Shown in pieces: positions 20,014-28,814 of a DNA stretch of 64,000 nucleotides (position 1 is the stretch's first letter; each line of letters opens with the position of its first letter). Location of the stretch: assembly GCF_013409985.1 (NCBI RefSeq), contig NZ_JACCBY010000004.1, positions 248,001-312,000 on the forward strand, read 5' to 3'. Under the pieces are notes generated by a model that had not been told where the DNA came from, ran no database searches, and was given only the letters and a program-made list of their open reading frames with translations. A program made the position numbers and the translations under genes. This stretch comes from Sphingomonas melonis. Its GTDB lineage: Bacteria; Pseudomonadota; Alphaproteobacteria; Sphingomonadales; Sphingomonadaceae.

Positions 20014-20518
20014 CGAACAGGCGGAGCGGAATCAGCAATGGATGTAGATAGACAGAGCTGGAGAGACACGAACAACCGTAGCCGCAAACCCAGCGTGCGG
20101 GAGTGCCGGCTACGCCGTCACCATGCTGCCTGGAGGGAGCAAGCGGCCACCGGTGCGGCTCCCAAAGTCGGTCCAGTCGCAAGACGATGTGTAGGACTAT
20201 CACACGCAAATATCTGACTTTGCTGGACGCGATCTCGGCTACCGCTTAAAGAGTCGCCCACTCTCGGTCGACCGGGTTTTCCGCGCGAAAGCACGAGTCG
20301 GAGATCGAGCATCGGGCTTGGCCCACCACATCTATCGCGCCTCACAGCGGGCAGCTCGAGGATGGCTCCGCCGACATGGTCAATCCCGTCGTCCTAAAGC
20401 CTTGGATCGTCGCTCAGGCGCAAGTGTCAAAATAACGCACGGGAAACCGTCAATGCCGGGTGAATGGATTGCGCCGCTTGTAGAAAGTTCGCGGCGGGGA
20501 CGAAGACGGCTCGCATTG
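20014..20518. other. gene-free stretch between the HTH protein and LacI gene
   Basis: I find no convincing coding sequence here. It contains one isolated iteron (20277-20296) and the inward-facing end of the LacI gene. It may be the right border of the replication region. Confidence 0.5.
20277..20296 (+). repeat. distal Rep iteron
   Basis: TTTTCCGCGCGAAAGCACGA, one base from the consensus, about 1.4 kb beyond the downstream iteron pair. It extends the iteron-bearing region to almost 3 kb. Confidence 0.7.
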
Positions 20519-21589
20519 TCATGGCATAGTGCAGTGATTGAACAGACGCGGCGCGGCATCGGACTGGCGACGGACAATGCGGTAATGCAGCGCGGTCTGG
20601 GCCGATGGGATGCCTGCTGTCCCGCGACGCGCACGTCGCACCAGCAGCGAGACCGTCTGGCGCGTCAATTCCGCGACTGGCGGGCATGACGTCGTCAATC
20701 GCGGCCATATCGCCCGCGCGATCGCGGAGTCGCCGAACCCGCAGACCGTGAGATCGGCAGGAACGTCGAGCCCGCGGCCATGAGCGGTTGCGACGACCGC
20801 AGCGGCGATCTCGTCGCTGCTGGCGAAGATGGCGGTTGGCGGTGTTGGCCGCGCAAGCAACTCTGCCGCCGCGTCCAGACCGGTGCGGTAATCGCCATGG
20901 CCCATCAGCACAGACGCCGCGGCGCTCAATCCCGCCGAGGCCATTGCCGCGCGATAACCGGCAAGGCAGCTATGGCTGGCAGCCTCTGCCAGATCGCCGC
21001 CGATGAAGGCGATGCGGCGATGGCCGAGGCGCAGGAGATGCTCGGTCATCGCGCGCGCCGCGGCCTGGTTGTCGACCGTGAGATCGCCGGTGCCGCGGCC
21101 GGGCGCGAGCGCGGCGCAGGGCAGAGCCGTAGCGGCGATCACGTCGCGTACCGCCGGCACGTCGCAAAACGGCCAGCAGAGCAGCACCGCATCGACACCG
21201 CTCGTCGTCATCCGTGCTGCCGCCAGTGCGGCATCCTCGTCGTCATCGAAATCGATAACAACGAGCTGCACGCCGCTCTCGCTGCTCTGCTTCAGCGCGG
21301 CGGCGAGGATCTCGCCGAGATAGGGCGTCCGTGCCGTGCTATGGCACAATGCGACACGGCGGCGCCGTGCGGTGGCAAGCGCGCGCGCCTCGGTATTGGG
21401 TACGTAGTTGAGCCGCCGGATCGCCTCGCCGACCCGTTCGCGCGTTGCGCGACGGACGTTCGGACAGTCATTGGCTACCCGGGACACGGTCATCATCGAT
21501 ACGCCGGCCAGCCGCGCGACATCGGCCAGCGTCGGGCCACGCGACAGCGTTCCGGTCTCGGCAGGATGCGCGGCCATGGCCCAGTTCAC
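20519..21589 (-). CDS. LacI-family transcriptional regulator
   Basis: A 356-residue protein; the start could be 21589 or the internal Met at 21577. The HTH (about 19-40) reads TLADVARLAGVSMMTVSRVA, followed by the hinge region (RRLNYVPNTEARALATARRR). The periplasmic-binding-like effector domain follows, with typical elements: HLLRLGHRRIAFIGGD, PTAIFASSDEIAAAVV and VPADLTVCGFGDSAIARAIW. It is probably the local repressor of the TonB receptor at 21983-25183, whose upstream region contains a perfect GTTACCGGTAAC palindrome typical of this family. The effector is presumably a sugar or sugar derivative (inference). A degraded sapC lies between regulator and receptor. Confidence 0.9.
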   Translation of the reverse strand: MNWAMAAHPAETGTLSRGPTLADVARLAGVSMMTVSRVANDCPNVRRATRERVGEAIRRLNYVPNTEARALATARRRRVALCHSTARTPYLGEILAAALKQSSESGVQLVVIDFDDDEDAALAAARMTTSGVDAVLLCWPFCDVPAVRDVIAATALPCAALAPGRGTGDLTVDNQAAARAMTEHLLRLGHRRIAFIGGDLAEAASHSCLAGYRAAMASAGLSAAASVLMGHGDYRTGLDAAAELLARPTPPTAIFASSDEIAAAVVATAHGRGLDVPADLTVCGFGDSAIARAIWPRLTTSCPPVAELTRQTVSLLVRRARRGTAGIPSAQTALHYRIVRRQSDAAPRLFNHCTMP

Positions 21590-21601
21590 CGCGGCAGCAG
21601 C

Positions 21602-21974
21602 TTGCTGCCGGTGATGCGGACAATTGAGCGTACCGGCATCAACAGCCCCGGCGCCTCGCCGCCCTGCGGCAGGAACGGCGACGGGCCATCGGCGGCGCCG
21701 ACGCGCGGATCATCGAGCGCGATACGATCTTTGGAACGTCGTGGTCCCCCGCCTCGTCGCCGCGGTCGAACCCGAGCAGCGCGACCGCTCCCCATCCCGT
21801 CTCGCCATCGTGGCGGAAGAGAATGGGATGATCACGCTGTGCGTCGAGAGACGCGGTCGGCACCAGCAGCATCTGGTTGACAGCATCCCCGAACGCCGCA
21901 CCCTGCCCGATCGCGACGCGCAAACCGCCGTGATCGACATTGTTGAGCAGCGCCGTTCGGGTCATGCTCATCAT
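21602..21974 (-). pseudogene. decayed SapC-family gene
   Basis: Directly after the TonB receptor stop the minus strand encodes MTRTALLNNVDHGGLRVAIG, then AAFGDAVNQMLLVP, RDHPILFRHD and VALLGFDRGDEA, the conserved N-terminus of SapC-family proteins. The frame then breaks. In a different frame the segment IALDDPRVGAADGPSPFLPQ and GGEAPGLLMP appears. It aligns with LDDPRVGAPDGLPVFKEHGG of the intact copy at 63546-64000. About 80 central codons and about 95 C-terminal codons are missing. The gene is therefore an internally deleted, frameshifted and truncated remnant, in the position sapC normally takes behind such receptors. Confidence 0.8.
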
Positions 21975-21982
21975 GGCCGCGC

Positions 21983-24900
21983 CTAGAACCGGGTCCGTAC
22001 GCCGATCAGGAAGCGGCGGTCGAGTTCCTGGGCATAAGCAAGGTTCGTCTTCGAGCGGTTGTAGGTCCGGACGCTTTCCTCGGTGAGGTTTATCGCCTCG
22101 AACGAGACCGACCATTTGGGCGAAAGGTCATAGCTGACGTTCATATCGAGCTGGCCGAACGGGGCGACGAACAGCGGGTTGCGGTCGCCGCCCTGGTTGG
22201 TCGCCTGCAGGAAACGATCGCGCCAATTGTACGCGAGCCGCGCCGAAATGCCGTGCTTGTCATAGATCAGCGTCGCATTGGCGGTGTCGCTGAGCCCCAG
22301 CAGCGCGAACTGGTCGACGCTCGGATCGGCGCCGACATCGACGCCGACGTCGCCGCGGACATAGGTATAGGCCGCGGCAATACCGATACCACTATCACCG
22401 AAGAAATGCTGGAAGGCCGCCTCGATCCCGTGGATCTTGCCTTCGCGGTTGTTGATCGGGCGCGTGACCGAGAATTGATACAGCGGATCGCTGCCATTGG
22501 CGATGATGTCCACTGCCTGCAACGTCTTGTCGATGAACGCCTGGGTCAGCGCGCCATTGACGCGATTGGCCTGGAACTGCTGGACGGCGGCGTTGATATT
22601 GCCGGTCTGCTGGAGCAGCGCGGTCATCGTGAACAGATTGACGTCGCTGATATCGGCACCGATGCCCTGCAACGCCGTCTTGGCCGTGCCGGAGCGCGTG
22701 CCCGCCGCGCCGCTCGCCGGATCGCGCAGTCCGAAGAGGTTCTGGCTGGTTTGGCCGGTACCCACGAAATTCTGGACGCGCTTGTCGAAGATCCCGAACG
22801 AGACGAAGCTCGACGGCTTGTAATACCATTCCAGCGAGGCATCGATATTGTCGGAGATCAGCGGCGACAGATTGGCATTGCCTGTCGATCCGGGCGCGAA
22901 GCCACCGACCGCGGTCGCGCGGCCCGGGATGCCGACCGAGCTGGCCGAGAACAGATTGCCGAAATCCGGGCGCGCGATCGTGCGGCTGAACGACAGGCGA
23001 CCGATCAGATTCCGCGCCACCTCGACCTGGAAATCCATCGACGGCAGCAGGTTTTCATAAGAGCCCGTCTGCGTGACCAGTTGCTGCTGGTTGGACACGG
23101 TCAGCGTGAAGTCGTTGTCCGCAGTCCACAGGATCGCCGCGGGCACCGCGACGACCGACGAGGAGAATACCGTCGTCTTCTCGTAGCGCAGGCCGGCGAC
23201 GAGCGTCGCCGGGCGATTGGCGATATCCGCCTTCCATGTGACCTGACCATAAGCGGCGGCGATCTTCTCGCGGACGCGGTTGTTCTGCTGGCCGGTCGAG
23301 AAGATCGGATTGCCCGCCGCGGCATAGACCGGCGACATCGCATTGATCAGCGCGGTTGCCGGCGCACGGAAGGCGACCAGCGACGCGCCCGTCGCGCCGG
23401 CATCGAAATGGCGGAACTGGCAGGTCAGGCAGAATTGCTGGAGCAGCCCCGGCGCGGTGTTCTGGATATCGCCGGGATTGCCGACGCCCCAGTCGCCCAG
23501 CACCTGCTGGCTGAAGTCGGCGAGCTGCGTCACCTTCTGGTTGCGCAGGTCGCCGCCGAAGTCGAGCCGGCTGCCGGCATCGTCGATCTGCCAGCCGAGA
23601 TCGGCGCGGATCTCCTTCAGCGACTGGGTCTGTGACGAGCGGATGAAGCGCGACATCTGCGTGCCGACGTCGCCCAGATCGAGCACGCCATTGTTGTTGC
23701 CGCGCAGCGCGTCGTTGAGCGTGATGCTCTGTACGGGAATATAGCCGCCGTAATTGGCGGTCTGTGCCGCCACCACCGGCGCGGCGATCGTCGTGATGTT
23801 GGAACTGTTGCCGTTGGGATTGTCGGGCAGGCTTTCCGCCTTGCCGTAATGGCCGTCGACCGACAGCGTCACCCGGTCCGTCAGCTCCCATTTCAGATTG
23901 CCGCCGTAATCCTGCAACCGGTTCTTGAGCGCGCGATCCTGCTGGGCGAAGCCTGCGTCCTTCACGCCGGAGATGGTTTCCTGGAGGAACTCGGTGCTCG
24001 CGACGACCGGATTCCCGTCGAACGTCACCTGCGCGAACGGGCGGTTGAACCAATTGCCCTGGTTCGTCCGGACATCGCGCTGCCGGTTCTGCGCGAACAT
24101 CGCGTCGGCGGTGAGCGTCACATTGTCCATCGGCTTGAACTGAAGCGTGGCCGCGGCATTGATCCGCTCGCGCTTGCCTTCCGAATAGAAATAGCTGCTG
24201 TCGTTGGGAACCGCGACGAGCTGGCTGCCGCTCGCCGGCGGATTGGTGATCGTCGTCTGCGGGTTGATGAAGCCGTTGCCAGGATCGCGGAACTGGTCGA
24301 AACTGCGGATGTTCCAATAGGCGACGGTGGCGCCGCGGGTGGTGAAATTGCGCTTCTGATAGCTGCCGAACAGCGAGACGCCGACGGTGCGATCCTCGTT
24401 CGACCAGCTGGTCAGGCCCGACACCTCGGGGGTGACGTGCGCGGCCTTGTCGAGCCGCAGATCGGCACTGGTATCATACAGCGCCTTGGCGCCGATCGTG
24501 CCGCTGAAGCCGGTTTCGCGGCTGTCGAGCGGACGGCGGGTGATGACGTTGATCGCCGCGCCGATACCGCCCGACGGCACCGCCGCACGCCCGGTTTTGT
24601 AGACTTCGAGCGTGTTGACGCCCTCCGAAGCGAGATTGGAGAAGTCGAACGAACGCGACGTGCCCGTCGCGAAATCGGCACCGTCGCCCGCACCGATCGC
24701 GCCGACGCTCGCCGACGGCAGGGTGCGGCCGTTGAGCGTGACGAGGTTGAAGCCGGGGCCGAAGCCACGCACCGTCACCTGCGACCCTTCGCCGTTGACG
24801 CGGTCGATCGACACACCGGTGACGCGCTGCAACGATTCGGCGAGATTGGTGTCGGGGAATTTGCCGATATCCTCGGCAGAGATCGCATCCACCACACCCG

Positions 24901-25183
24901 TCGAGTTGCGCTTGATGCTGATCGCGCGATCGAGGCTGGCGCGCACGCCGGTGACGACGATGTCCTGCCCGGGGTCCGGCGCGGCATCAGCCGCGGCCTG
25001 CGCCGGCGTGGCAACGGCCGGTTGCGCATTGTCCGCCTGCGCCGCTCCGGCCGACGTGCTGTCGACCTGCCCGGTCGCCTGTTCCGTCGCAACGGTCTGT
25101 GCCGCCGCCGTACCGATCCCCATGGCGGCAACCGCCAATAGCGACGTCGAGCAGCCGAATGCCAATCCTACGCGCGTACGCAT
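21983..25183 (-). CDS. large TonB-dependent receptor (LacI-linked, probably carbohydrate-type)
   Basis: A 1066-residue protein with signal peptide (CSTSLLAVAAMGIGTAAAQ), an Ala/Gln-rich linker and TonB box (DIVVTGVRASLDRAISIKRN). The plug has VDAISAEDIGKFPDTNLAES, LQRVTGVSIDRVNGEGSQVT and VRGFGPGFNLVTLNGRTLP. This set (VDAI-AEDIGKFPDTN-AESLQR-GVSI-R-GEG) marks the Caulobacter/Xanthomonas receptor subfamily tied to glycan use. The barrel ends RRFLIGVRTRF. A LacI gene and sapC remnant follow on the same strand, and a LacI operator-like palindrome precedes it, so sugar-dependent control is likely. Confidence 0.93.
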   Translation of the reverse strand: MRTRVGLAFGCSTSLLAVAAMGIGTAAAQTVATEQATGQVDSTSAGAAQADNAQPAVATPAQAAADAAPDPGQDIVVTGVRASLDRAISIKRNSTGVVDAISAEDIGKFPDTNLAESLQRVTGVSIDRVNGEGSQVTVRGFGPGFNLVTLNGRTLPSASVGAIGAGDGADFATGTSRSFDFSNLASEGVNTLEVYKTGRAAVPSGGIGAAINVITRRPLDSRETGFSGTIGAKALYDTSADLRLDKAAHVTPEVSGLTSWSNEDRTVGVSLFGSYQKRNFTTRGATVAYWNIRSFDQFRDPGNGFINPQTTITNPPASGSQLVAVPNDSSYFYSEGKRERINAAATLQFKPMDNVTLTADAMFAQNRQRDVRTNQGNWFNRPFAQVTFDGNPVVASTEFLQETISGVKDAGFAQQDRALKNRLQDYGGNLKWELTDRVTLSVDGHYGKAESLPDNPNGNSSNITTIAAPVVAAQTANYGGYIPVQSITLNDALRGNNNGVLDLGDVGTQMSRFIRSSQTQSLKEIRADLGWQIDDAGSRLDFGGDLRNQKVTQLADFSQQVLGDWGVGNPGDIQNTAPGLLQQFCLTCQFRHFDAGATGASLVAFRAPATALINAMSPVYAAAGNPIFSTGQQNNRVREKIAAAYGQVTWKADIANRPATLVAGLRYEKTTVFSSSVVAVPAAILWTADNDFTLTVSNQQQLVTQTGSYENLLPSMDFQVEVARNLIGRLSFSRTIARPDFGNLFSASSVGIPGRATAVGGFAPGSTGNANLSPLISDNIDASLEWYYKPSSFVSFGIFDKRVQNFVGTGQTSQNLFGLRDPASGAAGTRSGTAKTALQGIGADISDVNLFTMTALLQQTGNINAAVQQFQANRVNGALTQAFIDKTLQAVDIIANGSDPLYQFSVTRPINNREGKIHGIEAAFQHFFGDSGIGIAAAYTYVRGDVGVDVGADPSVDQFALLGLSDTANATLIYDKHGISARLAYNWRDRFLQATNQGGDRNPLFVAPFGQLDMNVSYDLSPKWSVSFEAINLTEESVRTYNRSKTNLAYAQELDRRFLIGVRTRF

Positions 25184-25226
25184 CTTGATCCCCCCCCATA
25201 GCGAACGACTGTTTCGCCGTTATCTC

Positions 25227-25238
25227 GTTACCGGTAAC
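25227..25238. promoter_or_regulatory. candidate LacI-family operator
   Basis: Perfect 12-bp palindrome GTTACCGGTAAC with the central CG step preferred by LacI regulators, about 44 bp upstream of the receptor start. The adjacent LacI gene (20519-21589) is the obvious candidate to bind it. Confidence 0.65.
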
Positions 25239-25250
25239 ACATGTGAGTAG

Positions 25251-26374
25251 ATGAGGCAAGGCGATTGCGCAGATCAAGCCTCAGGCGCAACATATTGAGC
25301 CGAGGCGGTCTCCGGGCGATATCGCCGCGATGAAGGGCAGTTCACGCAGGTAAAGGAGCAGTCGTACGCGATAGCGGAGAATCGCCACTGTCAACCATGT
25401 CACGAGCGCCGCGGACACCTAAAGAATGACGTCTATCCTGAGGTGTTAGCGCGCCGTGGAGCGTCAAGGGCGACGCCCGCGAGCGGGTGCTGCGGACCAT
25501 CGGCGATCTGCACCATGTGCCAAGTTGCGCGGCGCGGATGTTGTTGGGCGCATACAAGCTCCGTTTCACCTGCTCCACAATGTGCGATGCAGCTCCTACA
25601 CCATCGACGTCCTGATGAGTGCGCTCGACCAGGCTTCGCTGGCGAGTCGGAGCGCCGAGATACTGCGGGTAGATGGCATGCTGCAGATCGGCATATGGGG
25701 GCTCGGCATCGACAGACGCCCGAGGCCCCTGCCCGCCGCATGACGAACTTCCGCTTGCCGAGATCGCCCGCTCGAAAGCGGATAAGTTGCTTTCCACCTC
25801 TTTCAGGCGTTCAAGAGCGCGAGGCTGACGTTGAAAGCGGCCGGGCCGCTCACGCCCAGAGCCAGACATCGCGGGGCCAATCTGATACCCCGGATATCAG
25901 CCATCGCTGGGGCCGTAGCGCTGGGGCAACCCGCCGGCGTGCGTGCGTGCCCGCACCTCCTGATCAAAAGCCACCGGCACGTCATCACACGGCGATGTGA
26001 CTCAGGCCGGATCGACATTCACGCTGCGGGGAAAACGCCTCCCCTCTAGGGGGAGGACTATCGCCTATGGCTCCGGTGATGAGGTTCGTGTCGGCGTCCT
26101 CCTTGCATCCGTCACCCCGGACTCGTTCCTGGGTCCACCGGGCCACAAGAGAACGGTGTCCCATCAAGCCTTTCTCCTCGCCGCAGAGTGGACTCCGGAA
26201 CACGTCCGGGGTGACGGGGTGGGATCGGGAGGCGGTGGACCCAAGCGAACGTCCACACGATAGCCTTGCCCTCCCGGGGCCGGCGTTATCTCCAAAGCTT
26301 GAATGTCGATCCCGCCTAGAACGAGTGGTCGCCGTAGCCGAAGGCGACTGGACATCGGTTCATGTCGTCGCATA
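25251..26374. other. gene-poor 1.1-kb stretch
   Basis: Several frames are open for 100-175 codons but none shows a recognisable domain, ribosome site or family motif, and they overlap on both strands. The right half holds a palindromic repeat element (26003-26318). A decayed gene cannot be excluded for 25440-25900 but I could not identify one. Confidence 0.45.
26003..26318. repeat. MITE/REP-like element with inverted GATCGACATTC ends
   Basis: The left end reads CAGGCCGGATCGACATTCA (26003-26021). The right end is the inverse complement TAGGCGGGATCGACATTCA (26300-26318). Inside are an inverted CCTCCCC / GGGGAGG hairpin near 26037-26055 and a Sphingomonas-like repeat segment (CACCCCGGACTCGTTCC). 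A second element of the same architecture lies at 46051-46281. It has no coding capacity. Confidence 0.55.
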
Positions 26375-26391
26375 ATGATATGTTGTATCAT
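26375..26391. promoter_or_regulatory. candidate Zur box before the COG0523 GTPase
   Basis: ATGATATGTTGTATCAT, a 6-5-6 inverted repeat close to the AT-rich Zur-type operator, 18 bp before the GTPase start codon and overlapping the likely promoter. The gene content (COG0523 plus DUF1826) fits zinc-dependent repression. Confidence 0.5.
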
Positions 26392-26409
26392 ACCTAAAGG
26401 ACGACGATC

Positions 26410-27660
26410 ATGACGATACCATCGCACACCGGTCCACACCGTCCGGACCACCGCCTGCCCGTCACCGTTCTTTCCGGCTTCCTCGGCGCGGGCAAGACGA
26501 CATTGCTCAACCATATCCTCGCCAACCGCGAGGGCCGCCGCGTTGCGGTGATCGTCAACGATATGTCGGAGGTGAATATCGACGCCGACCTCGTCCGCGG
26601 CGGCGAGGCGGCCCTGTCGCGATCGGAGGAGGCGCTGGTCGAAATGACCAACGGCTGCATCTGCTGCACGCTGCGCGACGACCTGCTCGCCGAGGTGCGT
26701 GCGCTCGCCGAAGCCGGGCGGTTCGACTATCTGGTGATCGAGAGCACCGGCATCTCCGAGCCCCTGCCCGTCGCCACCACCTTCTCGTTCCGCGACGAGG
26801 ACGGCGTCTCGCTGGGCGACGTCGCGCGGCTCGACACGATGGTGACGGTGGTCGACGCACTCAACCTGCTCGCCGATTATTCCAGCCAGGATTTCCTCGC
26901 CGATCGCGGTGAGACATTGGGAGAGGACGACAGGCGCAGCCTGGTCGGCCTGCTCGTCGAGCAGATCGAATTCGCCGATGTGGTCGTGGTCAACAAGGCA
27001 TCGTCCGTGTCGGCCGAACAGCTTGCCACGGTCAAGAAGCTCGTCGCCAGCCTCAACGCCGATGCGGTGATCGTGCCGTGCGACCATGGCCGCGTCGATC
27101 TCGATCTGGTGCTCGCCACCGGGCTGTTCGACGAGGAGAAAGCGGCACGTCATCCGCTCTGGGCGAAGGAGCTGTACGGCTATGCGCATCACCAGCCCGA
27201 GACGGAGGAATATGGCATCGAAAGCTTCGTCTATCGCGCGCGTGCGCCGTTCGATCCGGCAAAATTCCATGCCTTTCTAACGGGTGGCGGGCTCGACCAT
27301 GTCGTGCGCGCGAAGGGCCATTTCTGGCTGGCGACCCGGCCCGACTGGGTCGGCGAACTGGCGGTGGCGGGCAGCCAGACGATGACCTCGCGCATGGGCC
27401 GCTGGTGGGCGTCGATCCCCAAGTCGCAATGGCCCGATGATGGCCGGTTCGAGCAGTTCGTCGCGCGGCATTGGGATCCGGTATGGGGCGACCGGCGGCA
27501 GGAGCTGGTGTTCATCGGGATCGACATGGACGAGGCCAGTATCCGTCGGGCGCTCGATGCCTGCCTGATATCGGCGAGCGCCTTCACGCCCGGGCTGTGG
27601 CGCGACCTGCGCGACCCCTTCCCCGCCTGGGGCGAGCGGCAGCTCGAAGCGGCCGAATGA
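26410..27660 (+). CDS. COG0523-family GTPase, probable zinc metallochaperone (ZigA/YciC-like)
   Basis: A 416-residue protein. Residues about 20-60 hold the P-loop [18 protein letters not shown] and the switch region [18 protein letters not shown]. The family metal motif CxCC is present as [13 protein letters not shown]. Other G-domain motifs are visible ([18 protein letters not shown]). The C-terminal CobW domain follows (about 290-410). The length and long C-terminal domain match the zinc-linked subgroup rather than CobW of cobalamin synthesis. It starts behind a Zur-like site and overlaps the DUF1826 gene by 4 bp, so both probably respond to zinc shortage. Confidence 0.88.
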   Translation: MTIPSHTGPHRPDHRLPVTVLSGFLGAGKTTLLNHILANREGRRVAVIVNDMSEVNIDADLVRGGEAALSRSEEALVEMTNGCICCTLRDDLLAEVRALAEAGRFDYLVIESTGISEPLPVATTFSFRDEDGVSLGDVARLDTMVTVVDALNLLADYSSQDFLADRGETLGEDDRRSLVGLLVEQIEFADVVVVNKASSVSAEQLATVKKLVASLNADAVIVPCDHGRVDLDLVLATGLFDEEKAARHPLWAKELYGYAHHQPETEEYGIESFVYRARAPFDPAKFHAFLTGGGLDHVVRAKGHFWLATRPDWVGELAVAGSQTMTSRMGRWWASIPKSQWPDDGRFEQFVARHWDPVWGDRRQELVFIGIDMDEASIRRALDACLISASAFTPGLWRDLRDPFPAWGERQLEAAE

Positions 27661-28235
27661 GCGTCGCCACGATCGACCGCGGGGTGACGGTCGCCACCAC
27701 GGCGGATGGCCTGGCGGGGATAGCGGATCCCGCGACGGCGCTGGCGATCTGGGATCGCCCGCTTCCGCCTCTGTTGCGCGACGCGCTGGCCGGGCTCGAT
27801 TGCGACAGGGTCGACGATATCGCGCTGGATGCGGTCGACGCCCCGCTCGACGCCGTCCTGCGCGCCGCGGGGTATCCCGAGGCGATCGTCACACCGCTGG
27901 CTGCCGATATCGGCCTTTTGCTCGATCGCCACGCCGAGTTGACCAACAGCAACCGACCGGCATTGCGGCTGGAGGTGGTGGAGACCGACGCCTGCCGCCG
28001 CTTCCATGCCGATTATGTGACGCTGCGGCTGCTCTGCGCCTATGTCGGCCCCGGCACCCAATGGCACCGTATCGCAACGCCCGACGCGATCGAGCAGGTG
28101 CCAACGGGCGCTGTCGCACTGTTCAAGGGACGGCTGCTGCTCGATCCGCCGCTGCTGCTCCACCGCTCGCCGCCGATCGAGGCGACGGGCCGCCGCCGGC
28201 TGATGCTCGTCATCGACACTGGGCATGATCCCTGA
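27657..28235 (+). CDS. DUF1826-domain protein
   Basis: A 192-residue protein whose ATG overlaps the stop of the GTPase (ATGA), indicating translational coupling. It matches the DUF1826 pattern: [19 protein letters not shown], then [32 protein letters not shown] and the C-terminal [11 protein letters not shown]. The conserved Cys and His residues (DACRRFHAD) could bind metal. DUF1826 genes commonly follow COG0523 GTPases in zinc-responsive loci; the molecular function is unknown. It appears complete. Confidence 0.85.
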   Translation: MSVATIDRGVTVATTADGLAGIADPATALAIWDRPLPPLLRDALAGLDCDRVDDIALDAVDAPLDAVLRAAGYPEAIVTPLAADIGLLLDRHAELTNSNRPALRLEVVETDACRRFHADYVTLRLLCAYVGPGTQWHRIATPDAIEQVPTGAVALFKGRLLLDPPLLLHRSPPIEATGRRRLMLVIDTGHDP

Positions 28236-28289
28236 TGCGATAGGCGCGATCCGACGCAGGCGCCGTGAGGAGACCGTAGATGAGCAACC

Positions 28290-28772
28290 TGTCATCCGCG
28301 ACGGACCGCGCGCTGCGCATACGGTCCGTACAAGACGCTATACAACCGGTGAAAGCGGTGGGGCGAACGAGGTATTATCCTGCGGATGATGGAGGGGCTA
28401 GGGCGGCAGATCGGCCGTACCAAGGGCTGCATGAGCACCAAATTGTACGCCGTCAGCGATGCAGACGGGCGGCCTTGCGCTTCTTCATAACCGCCGGGCG
28501 GGTCAGCGGCTACACCAGTGCGGCAGCCTTGCTTGGCGATCTGCCGAGGGCACAATGGCTGATCGGCAGCCGCGGCTAGGATGCCAGCTGGTTCAGGGTT
28601 GCCGTGGAAGCCAAGGATATCTAGCCCTGCATCTCGGGCGCAGGTCGCGCAACGCGTCGGTCAGATACGACAAGCGCCGCTACCGGCGCCGCGCCGCCAC
28701 GCGCTACGAGCGATGCCCTACGTCTGCCTCTCAGCCATCGCCCTCGCGGCCACCGTCATCTTCCTGCTATGA
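28290..28772 (+). pseudogene. degenerate IS5-family transposase
   Basis: Transposase segments appear in order but in shifting frames. YGPYKTLYNR is followed by a stop (TGA where Trp is expected) and KRWGERGIILRMMEGLG. Then come IGRTKGCMSTKLYAVSDADG, FFITAGRVSGYTSAAALLGD and LPRAQWLIGSRG, with a stop replacing Tyr before DASWF. VRYDKRRYRRR, ATRYERCP and finally VCLSAIALAATVIFLL complete the C-terminus. The region with the first catalytic Asp (about 40 codons) and part of the C-terminal domain are deleted. It is a dead insertion-sequence relic filling the gap between DUF1826 and the MFS gene; I did not find the terminal repeats. Confidence 0.8.
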
Positions 28773-28814
28773 TCAATCAATCCTGAGCCTAGCACCATCC
28801 TGCCGGCCCATTCG

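Noticed and set aside
25342..25869. 175-codon minus-strand frame after the TonB receptor promoter
   Set aside because: No ribosome site, no family features, and competing frames on the other strand; not supported as a gene.
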